DNA from: Halothiobacillus sp.
GTDB taxonomy: Bacteria; Pseudomonadota; Gammaproteobacteria; Halothiobacillales; Halothiobacillaceae
Assembly (NCBI RefSeq): GCF_028710545.1
Contig: NZ_JAQTTX010000001.1
Coordinates: 31,213 to 95,212, forward strand
Reading direction: 5' to 3'
DNA: 64,000 bases
The translations under genes and the position numbers were made by a program. Positions 27,186-37,800 of the stretch are shown here, piece by piece; within the stretch, counting starts at the first letter, position 1; every line of letters begins with the position of its first letter. Below the pieces are notes generated by a model. That model had not been told where the DNA came from and ran no database searches. It saw nothing but the letters and a program-made list of their open reading frames with translations.

Positions 27186-28637
27186 ATGCAGTTTATTGTC
27201 GTGTTCCGTGTGCTCGGATTGTTGCTGATGGTGTTCGGGCTGACGTTCATTCCTCCTTGGTTGGTGGGTTCGATGATGGGCGATGCCGATCTGCGCCCCT
27301 TCGAGTACAGTTTTTTCATCACAACGACGCTCGGGTTATTGATCTGGTTGCCGTTACGGAAATATCGACGCGAGCTTAAATTGCGGGATGGCCTGCTGAT
27401 CGTCGTGCTGTTCTGGGTCGTGCTGGGGGTGATCGGTGCCTTTCCGATTTATTTCCAGCCGATGTTGCACATCAACTTCATTCAGGCCGTTTTTGAATCG
27501 GTTTCCGGTATCACCACCACGGGCGCAACGGTACTGGTCGGGCTGGATCAGCTGCCGCGTTCGTTGCTGTTCTATCGTCAGCAACTGCAATGGCTGGGCG
27601 GTTTGGGCATCATCGTGCTGGTAGTGGCCTTCCTGCCGCTGTTGGGCGTCGGTGGCATGCAGTTGTACAAAGCTGAAATTTCCGGCCCGATGAAGGATAA
27701 CCGTCTGTCCGGCCGGATTTCTGAAACGGCCAAGCTGCTTTGGCTGGTCTATGCCGGCCTGACATTGCTGTGTGCCTTTTTGTTCAAGCTGGAAGGTATG
27801 AGCTGGTTCGATGCCGTCGGTCATGCGTTCTCCACGCTGGCGACGGGTGGCTTCTCAACGCACGACGCGAGTTTCGGTTATTTCAACAGCCCGGTAATGG
27901 AGATGACCGCGGTGGCCTTCATGCTGCTCGGTGCTACGCCAATGGCGCTGCATTATCTGGCCTTGCGTCAGTTTTCCTTACGGGTCTACCTGCTGAGCTC
28001 CGAGTTCAAGTTTTTCATCCTGTTGGTCATCGTACTGTACGTGCTCATGGTAGCAACCATGCTGTTCGATATGCCGAGAGTCGGCTGGCTGCATGATTTT
28101 CGTTGGGCGCTTTTCAATTTGGTGTCTTTTATTACGACAACCGGTTTCTCGATTACCGACCACACGACCTGGCCCTATTTTTTGCCCGTATTGCTGATTA
28201 CCACGGCACTGATCGGGGGGTGCGCCGGTTCGACATCGGGAGGGCTCAAGAGTGTGCGCTTACTTCTCTTGACGCGGCAGGGGCTGAACGAAATTCGCCG
28301 ATTGGTGCATCCCCATGCCGAGTTCGTGGTCAAGATGGGCGGGCACGCGATCGAACCGTCGGTGATCAGTGCCGTCTGGGCCTTTTTCTCCGCTTACGTA
28401 TTCGTGTTTGTGCTGACTTTCTTCGCCATGATGATGACCGGGCTGGATATGGTCTCCGCCTATGGCGCCGCGATTGCGACCCTGACGAGCCTTGGGCCTG
28501 GCTTGGGTACGGTGGCCTATAATTTTGCCAGTGTGGGGAATGGCACTCTGATTGTCAGCATTGTGGCGATGATTCTGGGGCGTCTGGAAATCTTCACCGT
28601 TCTGGTGTTGTTTTTACCCATGTTCTGGCGGCGATGA
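27186..28637 (+). CDS. trkH: Trk potassium uptake channel TrkH
   Basis: TrkH is the ion-conducting membrane subunit. The 483-residue protein has many hydrophobic helices and four selectivity-filter-like loops, including SVSGITTTGATVL, FSTLATGGFSTHD, VSFITTTGFSITD and the last one around TLTSLGPGLGTV. The GGCAGSTSGGLK block is also typical. The gene directly follows trkA and its stop overlaps the start of the next gene (ATGA). Confidence 0.95.
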   Translation: MQFIVVFRVLGLLLMVFGLTFIPPWLVGSMMGDADLRPFEYSFFITTTLGLLIWLPLRKYRRELKLRDGLLIVVLFWVVLGVIGAFPIYFQPMLHINFIQAVFESVSGITTTGATVLVGLDQLPRSLLFYRQQLQWLGGLGIIVLVVAFLPLLGVGGMQLYKAEISGPMKDNRLSGRISETAKLLWLVYAGLTLLCAFLFKLEGMSWFDAVGHAFSTLATGGFSTHDASFGYFNSPVMEMTAVAFMLLGATPMALHYLALRQFSLRVYLLSSEFKFFILLVIVLYVLMVATMLFDMPRVGWLHDFRWALFNLVSFITTTGFSITDHTTWPYFLPVLLITTALIGGCAGSTSGGLKSVRLLLLTRQGLNEIRRLVHPHAEFVVKMGGHAIEPSVISAVWAFFSAYVFVFVLTFFAMMMTGLDMVSAYGAAIATLTSLGPGLGTVAYNFASVGNGTLIVSIVAMILGRLEIFTVLVLFLPMFWRR

Positions 28638-29629
28638 CCAAAAGAACTTCATCGGCCGGGTCGCCTGATTCATCCGCGTCTTCACGCCAAAGTGCGCGTG
28701 ATGGGGCACTTGTCTGGGCGCAACCGTTCCGCTGGTCGTTTTTGTGCCCGCGTTATTGGCCTGTCTGGTTTTTCGTCGGGTTGCTGTGGTTGCTGGCTTA
28801 TCTGCCGCACGCTGTCCGGCGGGCGCTTGCGATTGCTCTGGCCGGTCTTTATCAACGGGCCTACCCCAAGCGCCGCCGTATCGTCGAGCGTAACCTTGAA
28901 GTATGTTTTCCCGATCATGCATTGCAAGAGCGCCTGGCGTGGCGGGATGCGCATTTTCAATTGCAGGCCTATGCCGTGCTTGATTTGGGCAGGCTTTGGT
29001 TTCGCTCGGTGGATTACCTCAAAAGCCAGACAGAGGTAAGTGATCCCGAATTGTTCGCCCGCCTGATTCGCACAGGTGGCGTGGTGCTGACAGGGCATGG
29101 CGCCGGATTGGAGTGGATCGGCCATTTTTTCACCATGAACATGACCGGCTCGGCCATGTACAAACCCTTCGGTAAAAATCGACTGTTGAACTGGTTGTTC
29201 GAGCGCGGACGGGTGCGCCACGGTGCCCGCGTTTATCCGCGTGAACAAGGCTTGAAGCCGCATTTGCGTCATCTGCGGGCAGGGCAGGGGTTTTTCTACA
29301 TTGCCGATGAAGATCTGGGCCAGGGGGATTCGGTATTCGCGCCGCTGTTCGGTGTCGAAAAGGCCACCATCCCACTGGCAGGCAGGATCGCTGCATTGGG
29401 TAAGGCAGAGATTTATCCCGCACTGGGGCAACTGGATATGGCCAGCGGACGGTATCGGTTGTTGCTTTTGCCGCCGGTTAAAGTGCCAGCGGAAGCCAGC
29501 ACGGATGCGGCAGCGGTGATCAATCAGACATTGGAACGGTTGATCAGGGATGATCCGCCGCAATACATGTGGTCGCTGAAACTCTTCAAGACGGCGACGA
29601 GTGATCGAGCCGATCTGTACGCGTCTTAA
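28634..29629 (+). CDS. Lipid A biosynthesis acyltransferase family protein (LpxL/HtrB-like)
   Basis: The 331-residue protein has an N-terminal hydrophobic anchor (WFFVGLLWLLAYLPHAV) and the family HX4E active-site motif in LTGHGAGLEWIGHF, followed by the MYKPFGKNRLLNWLFERGR and FYIADEDLGQGDSVFAPLFG blocks. Family members transfer secondary acyl chains to lipid A at the inner membrane. The acyl donor cannot be told from sequence. It overlaps trkH by 4 bp and is convergent with a second family member, with which it shares a 4-bp overlap. Confidence 0.87.
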   Translation: MTKRTSSAGSPDSSASSRQSARDGALVWAQPFRWSFLCPRYWPVWFFVGLLWLLAYLPHAVRRALAIALAGLYQRAYPKRRRIVERNLEVCFPDHALQERLAWRDAHFQLQAYAVLDLGRLWFRSVDYLKSQTEVSDPELFARLIRTGGVVLTGHGAGLEWIGHFFTMNMTGSAMYKPFGKNRLLNWLFERGRVRHGARVYPREQGLKPHLRHLRAGQGFFYIADEDLGQGDSVFAPLFGVEKATIPLAGRIAALGKAEIYPALGQLDMASGRYRLLLLPPVKVPAEASTDAAAVINQTLERLIRDDPPQYMWSLKLFKTATSDRADLYAS

Positions 29630-30567
29630 TCGACCATTCCCGAGGTGGCTTTCCCCGATATGTTGGGTTGGCGTCTGAATCGGCGATAAACCCATTGATA
29701 TTGGGCCGGATTCTCCCGCACCATCTGTTCGATACCCTGATTCAGCGCGGCCAGCGCGATGGCCGGATCGGGGTCGTACATGCCGATCGGCGCTTCAAAA
29801 TAACCCAGACGATAACCCTGCCCGCGAGGCAGGCGTTCGGTGCGTCCCAGAATGGCAATCGCGCCGGTTTTTTGCATCAGGTTATGCACGAGTGTCAGGG
29901 TGTAGGCGGGATGACCGAAAAACGGCGCAAACGCACCTTCGCCGACATTCGGCTCCTGATCGGGCAAAATCGCCACCAGTTCGCCCCGCCGCAAAGCCAT
30001 CAGCAATGCTTTCACGCCGTGGCGATTGGCAGGCACGAGCCTGCCGCCGAACCGTTCGCGCGAACGGTTCATCAAGGCTTCGAAGGCCGGTTCCCTCGGC
30101 GGGCGGTACAGTGTGGTCATCTGCGTGCGCGTGGCGGTAAACAGGCCGCCCAGTTCCCAGGCCCCGCTGTGCGGCGCGAGCAGAATGACGCCCCTGTCCG
30201 CAGCCATCGCTTGAATCAGAATCTCTTCGTTCCGCACTTCGCGGGCCAGCGTTTCGATTTGTTCCCTAGAACCTTGCCAGATGACGCCCAGCTCGGTCAG
30301 CGTCTTGCCCGTTTCGAGCAACGTCTCCCAGACCAGCTGATCTTGCTGTTCGGTCGATAATTCCGGCAGGCAGCGGCGAATGTTGTCTGCCGCGGTTTTG
30401 CGCATTGAACTGTGGGTTATCCAGGCGAGCCAGCCGATGCCCGCGCCGATGGCATGGCTCAAGCGCAGCGGCAACCGGGCGAACAGTCGCAAGAGTCCCC
30501 TGAGTAGAAGCAATCTTAGCGCGCTTCGTCTGGGGCGTCCGTGGCTTTGTGCGGTGCGCTTGTTCAT
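29626..30567 (-). CDS. Lipid A biosynthesis acyltransferase family protein (second copy)
   Basis: This 313-residue LpxL/LpxM-type protein has the HX4E motif in LLAPHSGAWELGGLF, then TTLYRPPREPAFEALMNRSR and AILPDQEPNVGEGAFAPFFG. It is related to the convergent gene but divergent in sequence; the pair may add different secondary acyl chains. Its start overlaps the stop of the interrupted ttcA-like gene (ATGA), so the two were probably once one operon whose promoter is now 31 kb away. Confidence 0.88.
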   Translation of the reverse strand: MNKRTAQSHGRPRRSALRLLLLRGLLRLFARLPLRLSHAIGAGIGWLAWITHSSMRKTAADNIRRCLPELSTEQQDQLVWETLLETGKTLTELGVIWQGSREQIETLAREVRNEEILIQAMAADRGVILLAPHSGAWELGGLFTATRTQMTTLYRPPREPAFEALMNRSRERFGGRLVPANRHGVKALLMALRRGELVAILPDQEPNVGEGAFAPFFGHPAYTLTLVHNLMQKTGAIAILGRTERLPRGQGYRLGYFEAPIGMYDPDPAIALAALNQGIEQMVRENPAQYQWVYRRFRRQPNISGKATSGMVD

Positions 30568-31211
30568 CGTGTCTGCGCTGATAGCGCCTTCTCCAAACCA
30601 TCGCGCATCAATGGCGTGAGCGTGACGGCCAGTGAGCGGAACAGTTGCGGATTAAGTCGCTCCTCGGCGGCCAGCAATTGCTTGAAATGCTCGCGCTGCG
30701 TGGGTTTGGCAAAACAGGCGGGGCAGTTGTCCCGGATCACCGGCAGCAGGTTTTGGGTGGCGAAATCCGCCAGCATGCGTTCCCGCACACGAACGAACGG
30801 ACGGATGATGCGAACATCACCCGCGTCGTTGAGATAATGCGCTTTCATCGTGTTGAGTTTGCCGCCATGAAACGCGCTCATCAGGAAGCTTTCGGCCAGA
30901 TCATCGAGGTGCTGGCCGAGTGCAAGTACGTTATAACCCTCCCGCCTGGCCGCTTTGTACAGCAGGCCGCGTTTCATACGGGCGCAAAAGGCGCAATAGG
31001 AATCGCCGCGCATGTGCTCATTGGCCAGACCGACAATATCTTCCCGTTCCACGAAATAGGGGATGCCGAGTTTTTCGAGATAAGGCACCAGCGGCGCGGG
31101 ATCGAATCCGCCAACCTGCGGGTCGACCGTGATGGCGGCCAGATCTAAGGAGATCGGTGCCCGGCGCTGAACATGCCGCAGGCAATGGAGCAGGGAAAGC
31201 GAATCTTTACC
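30564..31211 (-). pseudogene. TtcA-like PP-loop ATPase, 3' part of interrupted gene
   Basis: These 215 codons encode the C-terminal part of a TtcA-family tRNA thiolation-type protein: GKDSLSLLHCLRHVQ, the cysteine pair CAFCARMKRG, LALGQHLDDLAESFLM and the second pair CPAC. The frame is cut at the PP-loop. The codons for Gly-Lys (GGTAAA, 31206-31211) are preceded on the coding strand by element DNA. The frame stays open into the element up to 31376, giving SPYGKDS in place of SGGKDS, so any protein made from there would lack the loop. The missing 5' part lies at 62289-62456 in the same orientation. Confidence 0.92.
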
Positions 31212-31223
31212 GTATGGGCTATA
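31206..31223. repeat. Left junction of the integrated element
   Basis: The coding-strand core GGTAAA (31206-31211) belongs to the ttcA-like gene. The element end reads inward GTATGGGCTATA (31212-31223), which matches the right end ATATAGGCTATA at 10 of 12 positions as an inverted repeat. Confidence 0.8.
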
Positions 31224-31451
31224 AAAATAGGGGGAATATGCAATTGAAAAGATGCCAACGACAAGGTTGACGCCATATAAATATTCCATTTGTTTTACAA
31301 AAAATACAGAAAATGTAAAGTTATGTGAGTTTTGTAGCAAGTTGGACTCCTCGGGCCGCCTGAGATGACGATTCAAGCTTTACAAATTTGAACCCTAACC
31401 GCATCGTGTGATGGGGTGTGTATCTGCAAAATTTGCTCTCGCTCATGCCCA

Positions 31452-32348
31452 TCACCTTGAGTGCCAGGAGATAACTTGATTCCCATACTCTTCTAGTCGT
31501 GGTGGCGTGCCGAAAAGACTCCCACTCGAAGACACTTCGACTCTCCCGAACTCTTGTTCTTGTCTTGCAGTTGATCTGTCTAGAGTAAGGTTAAGAAAGT
31601 CAAAGAGGCTTGTATCCGCAAGTTGACTTGGTGCCACGTGTTGGATGCTATGAAAGATGTTTTCAACGCAGTCAGGGTTAATCGATCCCCAACCAGCAAT
31701 CATGGTCTTGATGTTCTTCCTCTGAAGGTTCTCTTGGGATCCGCAGAGATTGCATGGGATGATTGGGACTCCCAAGTCAGAAGCGACCCTTTCCACGTCC
31801 TTTTCACGGCAATATGCAAGAGGACGAATTACGATGTTTCTTTTGTCGTCACTGAGAAGTTTTGGTGGCATGGCTTTCAGTTGCCCTTGGAAAAACATGT
31901 TCAAGAATAGTGTTTCAACGATGTCGTCCATGTGGTGGCCCAGGGCAATTTTGGTTGCGCCAATGTCTTCGGCAAACCCGTAAAGAGTTCCCCTTCTAAG
32001 TCTTGAACAAAGTCCGCATGTGGTCTTGCCTTCTGGAATCTTTTCTTTGACGACAGTGTAGGTGTCTTTGTCAATGACGTAGTACTCAATCCCCAATGAG
32101 TTGAAGTATTCAGGAAGGGTATGTACTGGAAACCCGGGTTGCTTCTGATCCATATTGACAGCCACAATATCAAAGCGGATAGGCGCCACCCGTTGAAAAT
32201 GAAGTAAGCTGTCAAGCATTACGTAAGAGTCTTTCCCGCCAGAAATGCATGCCATAATTCTGTCACCATCTTCAATCATGGCGTAATCTGCAATGGCTTT
32301 TCCTACATTTCCGCGTAGTTTCTTTTTTCTTTTATCGGCGTTGCTCAT
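31452..32348 (-). CDS. ttcA: tRNA 2-thiocytidine(32) synthetase TtcA carried by the element
   Basis: TtcA thiolates cytidine 32 of some tRNAs using ATP and a [4Fe-4S] cluster. The 298 residues have the PP-loop SGGKDS (36-41), the cluster cysteines Cys111/Cys114 ([10 protein letters not shown]) and Cys199/Cys202 (PCNLCGSQ), and the block LAYCREKD. It is closer to the classical TtcA pattern than the gene the element interrupts, and it has the same orientation. Its place at the border suggests that it replaces the function destroyed by insertion; this is inference, since another host copy could exist elsewhere. Confidence 0.92.
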   Translation of the reverse strand: MSNADKRKKKLRGNVGKAIADYAMIEDGDRIMACISGGKDSYVMLDSLLHFQRVAPIRFDIVAVNMDQKQPGFPVHTLPEYFNSLGIEYYVIDKDTYTVVKEKIPEGKTTCGLCSRLRRGTLYGFAEDIGATKIALGHHMDDIVETLFLNMFFQGQLKAMPPKLLSDDKRNIVIRPLAYCREKDVERVASDLGVPIIPCNLCGSQENLQRKNIKTMIAGWGSINPDCVENIFHSIQHVAPSQLADTSLFDFLNLTLDRSTARQEQEFGRVEVSSSGSLFGTPPRLEEYGNQVISWHSR

Positions 32349-32548
32349 TCATCTATTCCAAAAATTCTAATTGTCGTCCAAGTTTGAGTTAGAGGCTTGA
32401 ACGAAAGGGTGGATGCGGTGGGCCTTCCGGATCTGCAAAACATGGTCATGAGGCGTGCTAGTTATAGCTACGTCAGTGCTTGAATTATACATTGGGTTCA
32501 CAAGAGCGCGCATGATTGATAAATAAATACAATTTATTGCTAAGTTAT

Positions 32549-33958
32549 CTATATAGATAGCAGGCCTTGTCTAATATTTCTTTTCGTTTGTGCATCAAGC
32601 GCGCGTTTAGCGGCATTATAAAGTTCTTGATAATAGTCCATTCCATCAGGATCATTTTCAGGCTTGTCTAACCAAGGGGGGATGCCAAATAATAAAGCAA
32701 TCGCCGTAAACATAAATGATCCTTGATGTTGTACGCGATCCCCAGGGTCATCAATATCTGTGTATTTTGGTATGCTGATGTAAGTTTCTGGATCAGTTCC
32801 TCTTGGTAGGGAGGATGTTGAATTTAAAATCATTGGAGGCCCATTTTTTTCAAATCTTTGAATAACACTATGAACATCAAGGAAAGGAATGGTTCTCCAG
32901 GAATTTAGAATTTTAATTTTAAAATGGTAGCCTTCTTTCCATTTTGCCATGTGACACAATCTATCTTGGATTCCGGCGACTCCGATGAGTACGCTGAATA
33001 GGTAATTTAAGTCAATAACTCGACCCTTTTTTATATTAAAGCCATTTAGTGTGCTTGAAAAAAAATCTTTAAATATATACCCATCTAGTTCATCTGAAAT
33101 AATCGTGAGATTGTCAAATGAGTAAAAAGGTAATGGCACGATTACATCACTGACTAGGTTGCGTCTCAAAGTCCAGGTAAGACCGAGATTAAAAGGGTCA
33201 TTTCCCTTGAGTTGGCGTCCAATAAACATATCTCCGTGTGTATATACGGTATCAAATGGTATGGATGAGATATGGGAGCTTTCGCTTAAGGCAGTGCGCA
33301 CTTCATCTTCGTTGAAATCAATATTAATATCACGACTCATCCACCTGTCTGCCACCAACATGATTCGAATGAAAGGAAAGTTCTTTTCATTCGGTGAGAA
33401 CTCAGGGTCCTTGTCGTACCATGTTTTGTAAATATTATTGATATTATCAGAGCGTCGCCATAATTGATCCAAAACAAAACGATCATTTTCTGCTTTTGGC
33501 TCTGAAGCATCGGAGACTCGTCTGTAAATTCTACCGGTTTTGTGAATGTGTGGAGCGTTATTGCTTTGCGGAACCCATACGCATATCACAGCGTAACCAT
33601 TCTGTAATCCACATTCTTCATCAGGGCCATGTAAAACATTTGTTTCAAAATAAGGGGTTGGGTTGAGGCTGTCCGCTGCTGATTTTCTCAATCTCTGAAG
33701 TGATGAATCAATATCGATTGATGGGACGCCAGGAAAATCACCGGCAACTGGGTTCTCTTTTGATTCCTCATTGATTCCAATAAATAACCAGCCACCGTAT
33801 GTGTTTGCAAATGCTGAGATGGATTTTGCTATTGAGATTGAATCTGGAAGTTGTCGTTTGTACTCGATGTACCACCCCTCAGAAACAATCTTCAGATTAT
33901 TTAGATCCGAAGGATTTAAGTCTTGAATGGATTTGTTGAATGGTGAATAATACTTCAT
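32549..33958 (-). CDS. AlbA_2/Schlafen-type putative nucleic-acid-binding protein
   Basis: The 469-residue protein begins with an AlbA_2-type (Schlafen-like) domain: EGWYIEYKRQLPDSISIAKS, SAFANTYGGWLFIGINEESK and a following PGVPSIDID region. The remaining 300 residues contain no motif I recognise. Such N-terminal domains are found in regulators, in Schlafen RNases and in several phage-defence proteins. The gene is the last of a tight three-gene AT-rich operon; its ATG overlaps the stop of the small upstream gene by 4 bp. Function is unknown; a defence role is inferred from its location. Confidence 0.75.
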   Translation of the reverse strand: MKYYSPFNKSIQDLNPSDLNNLKIVSEGWYIEYKRQLPDSISIAKSISAFANTYGGWLFIGINEESKENPVAGDFPGVPSIDIDSSLQRLRKSAADSLNPTPYFETNVLHGPDEECGLQNGYAVICVWVPQSNNAPHIHKTGRIYRRVSDASEPKAENDRFVLDQLWRRSDNINNIYKTWYDKDPEFSPNEKNFPFIRIMLVADRWMSRDINIDFNEDEVRTALSESSHISSIPFDTVYTHGDMFIGRQLKGNDPFNLGLTWTLRRNLVSDVIVPLPFYSFDNLTIISDELDGYIFKDFFSSTLNGFNIKKGRVIDLNYLFSVLIGVAGIQDRLCHMAKWKEGYHFKIKILNSWRTIPFLDVHSVIQRFEKNGPPMILNSTSSLPRGTDPETYISIPKYTDIDDPGDRVQHQGSFMFTAIALLFGIPPWLDKPENDPDGMDYYQELYNAAKRALDAQTKRNIRQGLLSI

Positions 33959-34158
33959 AAATGTTTTACATCATAATTATGTGTGAGCACAAGGGGCTCT
34001 TGAGGCTTTTGTGTTAAAAATCCGTGATTAAATAATATTTCCTGGCGTTCTTTGTGTGTTATTATTGATGACTTGTTCGGGATTTTATCCGCCAGAAATA
34101 TTAATTTTAGATCGGATTTAGATTTAATTGTTTCGGTTTTAATGATGGGTGTGGCCAT
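33955..34158 (-). CDS. Small protein of unknown function
   Basis: The frame encodes about 67 residues from ATG 34158 (MATPIIKTETIKS...), or 83 from ATG 34206, which would overlap the upstream gene by 32 bp. Neither start has a clear ribosome site. It is Lys/Ile/Asn-rich, has no membrane segment and no recognised domain. The 4-bp overlap with the AlbA_2 gene points to co-translation, as for an accessory or inhibitory partner. Confidence 0.55.
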   Translation of the reverse strand: MATPIIKTETIKSKSDLKLIFLADKIPNKSSIITHKERQEILFNHGFLTQKPQEPLVLTHNYDVKHL

Positions 34159-34174
34159 GAGATTTATTCCCGTG

Positions 34175-34630
34175 TTATTTAATTGATATATGTCCTGTTT
34201 TTCCATCTGGAGATAGGGTTACTTCATTTATTATGGATATTTCATTTGGATTTTCAGAGTAGCTTTCTAGCGTGATTTCAGTTCCAATTTTTAAAATATT
34301 TCTGGCTATTTCACGAACCCTTTTTATGCTCCCGATGCTCTGGTTGAAAGTTTTTTTATCATGTCGTGTTCCATCACTGTTCCATGATGCTTGCATATTT
34401 TTTGAGTTGGTATGTTTGCTTTTTGCGATGTGAACATGGCGCTTGAGTGGAATGCTGGGGTTTTCTGGATCAACTCTATATTTCCACCCTTTGTAATCGG
34501 AATCAATCCAAATGCTTTCTTGCACTTGGCTAAGTGCGCTGTAAGAAAAAACTGAGTCTGAGATAAGAATGGAGATATCATTTGGCTCTCGAGTCTTGTT
34601 GTGGCTTTCAATAATTGAAAACAGTTTCAT
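34175..34630 (-). CDS. Unknown protein, first gene of the AlbA_2 operon
   Basis: The 151-residue protein has a central conserved-looking block (WKYRVDPENPSIPLKRHVHI, then ASWNSDGTRHDKKTFNQ) that recalls a DUF6367-type family; I hold that link loosely. There is no signal peptide or membrane helix. It is the first of three co-directional genes and is preceded by about 250 bp of AT-rich non-coding DNA (34631-34882), probably its promoter. Confidence 0.6.
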   Translation of the reverse strand: MKLFSIIESHNKTREPNDISILISDSVFSYSALSQVQESIWIDSDYKGWKYRVDPENPSIPLKRHVHIAKSKHTNSKNMQASWNSDGTRHDKKTFNQSIGSIKRVREIARNILKIGTEITLESYSENPNEISIINEVTLSPDGKTGHISIK

Positions 34631-34882
34631 ATTATGCGTCCTGGTGTTTGCGGCAAGGTTTTCATCTCAATGTCTTGCCTTGGTGGGGCTTCTTAATCAA
34701 TGTGGTGTGATTATTGATTTCACTGTGCGCTTTAAGTTGATTGATTCCATTCGTTTCTCGTGGTGGAGCGAAGCAAATATAATTGTCAATGAAACCAGGA
34801 TAGCTTGTTATGCGGATTTTTGATTGAGATGAATGCCCTAACTGCCTTCCCACACAGCACACAACACCAGAAAATCAATTCA

Positions 34883-37800
34883 TCAAGCCGCAGGTAGTGA
34901 ACGGAGTGCTTCATACAGTCCCGCGTGGTTGAGCAAGATGTCTAGAAGTCCAGCCTGAACCATGGGTGAATTTAGCGCCTGTGTGCTCATCAATGTGTGT
35001 GCATCGTAGGCGCTCATATTGGCGTTCTGCAGTTCGGTTTTAAGGTCTGGAGAATTAGAAAACTGCTCCTTGGTGTTGTTCGTTGCTTGTCGCCGTAGTG
35101 TTTCCGATTCCAGCAGCTTGCCCATGATGACGTTGTTCACGTACACCAGTTTGTCCTGGTCAGTGAGTTCGCCTTCAAACAGGTCGTTCACTTTCTCGAT
35201 GATCTCGGCCATGTATGCTTTTTGTTTTTCCTGCACACTGCCGCTGCCCGCCTCGGATATGGGGTCGAGCTTGGGCGCATCACCCTCGTTGAGCAGCATG
35301 GATTTTTTGCCGATATTCTTCAGGTGATGGTGCGTCAGCACGACTTTCGAGAGGTCGATACCTTCGCGTTCCCGGCCAAATTCTAATAGTGGCAGCAGAC
35401 GCTTGTAGAAGATGGCGCGCATTTCGATGGCTGAGTTGCCGTAATCGAAGATTTGCGACAGGAAGGTATACAGACGAAGGAACGCGCCCATGTCGCTCTT
35501 GAACAGGATCAGCGTATTCATCTCATCCTGTGCGGCTTCAATAGCCTTGCCGTCTTCTTTCTCCTGCGCTGCCTTCAGCGCATTCTGGGCAGCTTTGTAG
35601 CGCTTCATTACCCGATCCTGCACCGGTTCTAGCGCCGCGATCAACTCGCTCTGCTTGGCGTTCGGGTTGAGTTCGACTGCGACTACGCGTTCCACTTCGA
35701 AATTGTCGTAAAGGCCAGCGGCATCCAGCTTGGCGCGCAAGTTGAAAACGAGATTCGGGTCGGTGGTGGCCGAGAGTTCTGCCGTGGTGTGATACGTCTT
35801 GAAGGCAGCCAACACCTCTTCGGTGTCGTTGACGAAATCCAACACGTAGGTGGTGTCCTTGCCGGGGTAGGCCCGGTTCAGGCGCGATAAGGTTTGCACC
35901 GCCTGAATACCGGCCAGCCGCTTGTCCACATACATGCCGCACAGCAGCGGTTGATCAAAGCCGGTCTGGAATTTGTTGGCGACCAGCAGGATCTGGTACT
36001 CATCGCCTTTGAAGGCTTCACGAATGTCGCGGCCTTTCAGATTAGGATTCAGAGCGGGACTGTTTTCGGTGAAGCCATCCGGGCCGGATTCCTTATCGTT
36101 CACCTCGCCAGAGAAGGCGACCAGCGTGCCGATCTTATAGCTGTGTTCCTTGATGTATTTCTCGATCGCCAGTTGCCAGCGCACCGCTTCCAGCCGACTG
36201 GCGACCACCACCATCGCCTTGGCCTTGCCATCGAGTAACGGTGACACGAATTTGCGGAAGTGCTCGACCACCACCTCTACTTTCTGCGCGATGTTGTAGG
36301 GGTGCAGGCGCACCCAACCCATGATGCCTTTCAGCGCCGCGCTGCGATCCACTTCTTTGTCATCAATCTCCTTGCCGTCATGCGCCAGCTTGAATGCCAG
36401 TTTGTACGACGTGTAGTTTTGCAGCACATCCAGGATGAACTTCTCCTCAATGGCCTGACGCATGGAATAGACATGGAACGGCATCGGTACATTGTCCGGT
36501 GCCGGTTTACGTGAGGGGTCGGGCCGCGTGCCGAACAACTCCATCGTCTTGTTCTTGGGTGTCGCCGTAAACGCGACAAAGGTAATGCCGCCTTCATCTG
36601 CCCGCGTCGCCATCTGCGCCGCTAGGATGTCCTCGGTGCTGATTTCACCGCCGTCGTTCAGTTCGGCCAGTTCTTCAGGGCTCAGCACGGCTTTGAGTTT
36701 TGCTGCCGCCTCGCCGGTTTGCGAGCTGTGTGCTTCATCGGCGATTACGGCAAAGTGTTTCCCCTGCGTGGCGGCCAGCTTACGCACGGCTTCCAGCGCA
36801 AAGGGGAAGGTCTGAATCGTGCAGACCACGATCTTCTTATCGCCCGATAGCGCCTCGGCGAGCTTGCCGCTTTTGCTACCGTCCTTGTTGGTAATCGTCG
36901 CGACCACACCGCTGGTGCGTTGAAAATCGAACAGCGCCTCCTGAAGCTGGGCGTCGATCACATTGCGATCGGATACAACCAACACGGTATCGAACACCTT
37001 CTTGTGTTGGGCGTCATGCAGTTCGGCGAGAAAATGCGCCGTCCAGGCAATCGAATTCGTCTTGCCCGATCCGGCGGAATGCTGGATCAGATATTTACCG
37101 CCCGGCCCATCCTGCAGCACAGCGGATTGCAGCTTGCGGGTCACATCGAGTTGATGGAAGCGAGGGAAGATGATCTTCTCGATCTTCTTCTTCGAATCAC
37201 GCTGGGCGATGAGGTAACGGCCAAGGATTTCCAGCCAGCTTTCGCGTGCCCACACCTGTTCCCACAGATACGCGGTGCGATGGCCGTCTTGCGGGTTCAC
37301 CGGGTTGCCAGCCGCACCGTCATTGCCCAGGTTGAACGGTAGGAACACCGTGGCCGGGCCAGCCAGTTTGGTCACCATCTGCACTTCACTGTTGCTCACC
37401 GCGAAATGCACCAACGCCCCATTGGGGAAAGACAACAACGGCTCGGTGGCCTGGCCTTTGGGCTTCGGGTTACGGTCAAAGCGATATTGATCCACCGCAT
37501 CACCAATACTCTGGGTGAAATCGGTCTTCAGCTCCGCCGTGGCGATCGGCAGGCCGTTGAGAAAAAGCACCAAATCAATGCTGTTCTCGTTGTGCAGGGA
37601 ATAACGCAACTGCCGCACCACACGCAACCGGTTAGCCGCGTAGCGGGCGAGGATGTCTTCATTGATGGCCAACGCCGGTTTGAACTGCGCGAGCATCAGC
37701 GGTGCTTTCAGACCCAACAGTTCAATACCGTGACGAAGTACATCCAACGTGCCGCGCTGGTCGAGTTGATCCCGTAGACGGGTCAGCAGGGTTTCACCCG

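Noticed and set aside
31291..31320. TTTACA/TGTAAA inverted arms near the left end as recombinase arm sites
   Set aside because: The arms are only six AT-rich bases and the match at the right end (TTTACA near 62264) is at a different distance, so chance is likely.
34569..34823. An 84-codon plus-strand frame left of hsdR
   Set aside because: It overlaps the start of the 151-residue gene antisense and has no recognisable content.
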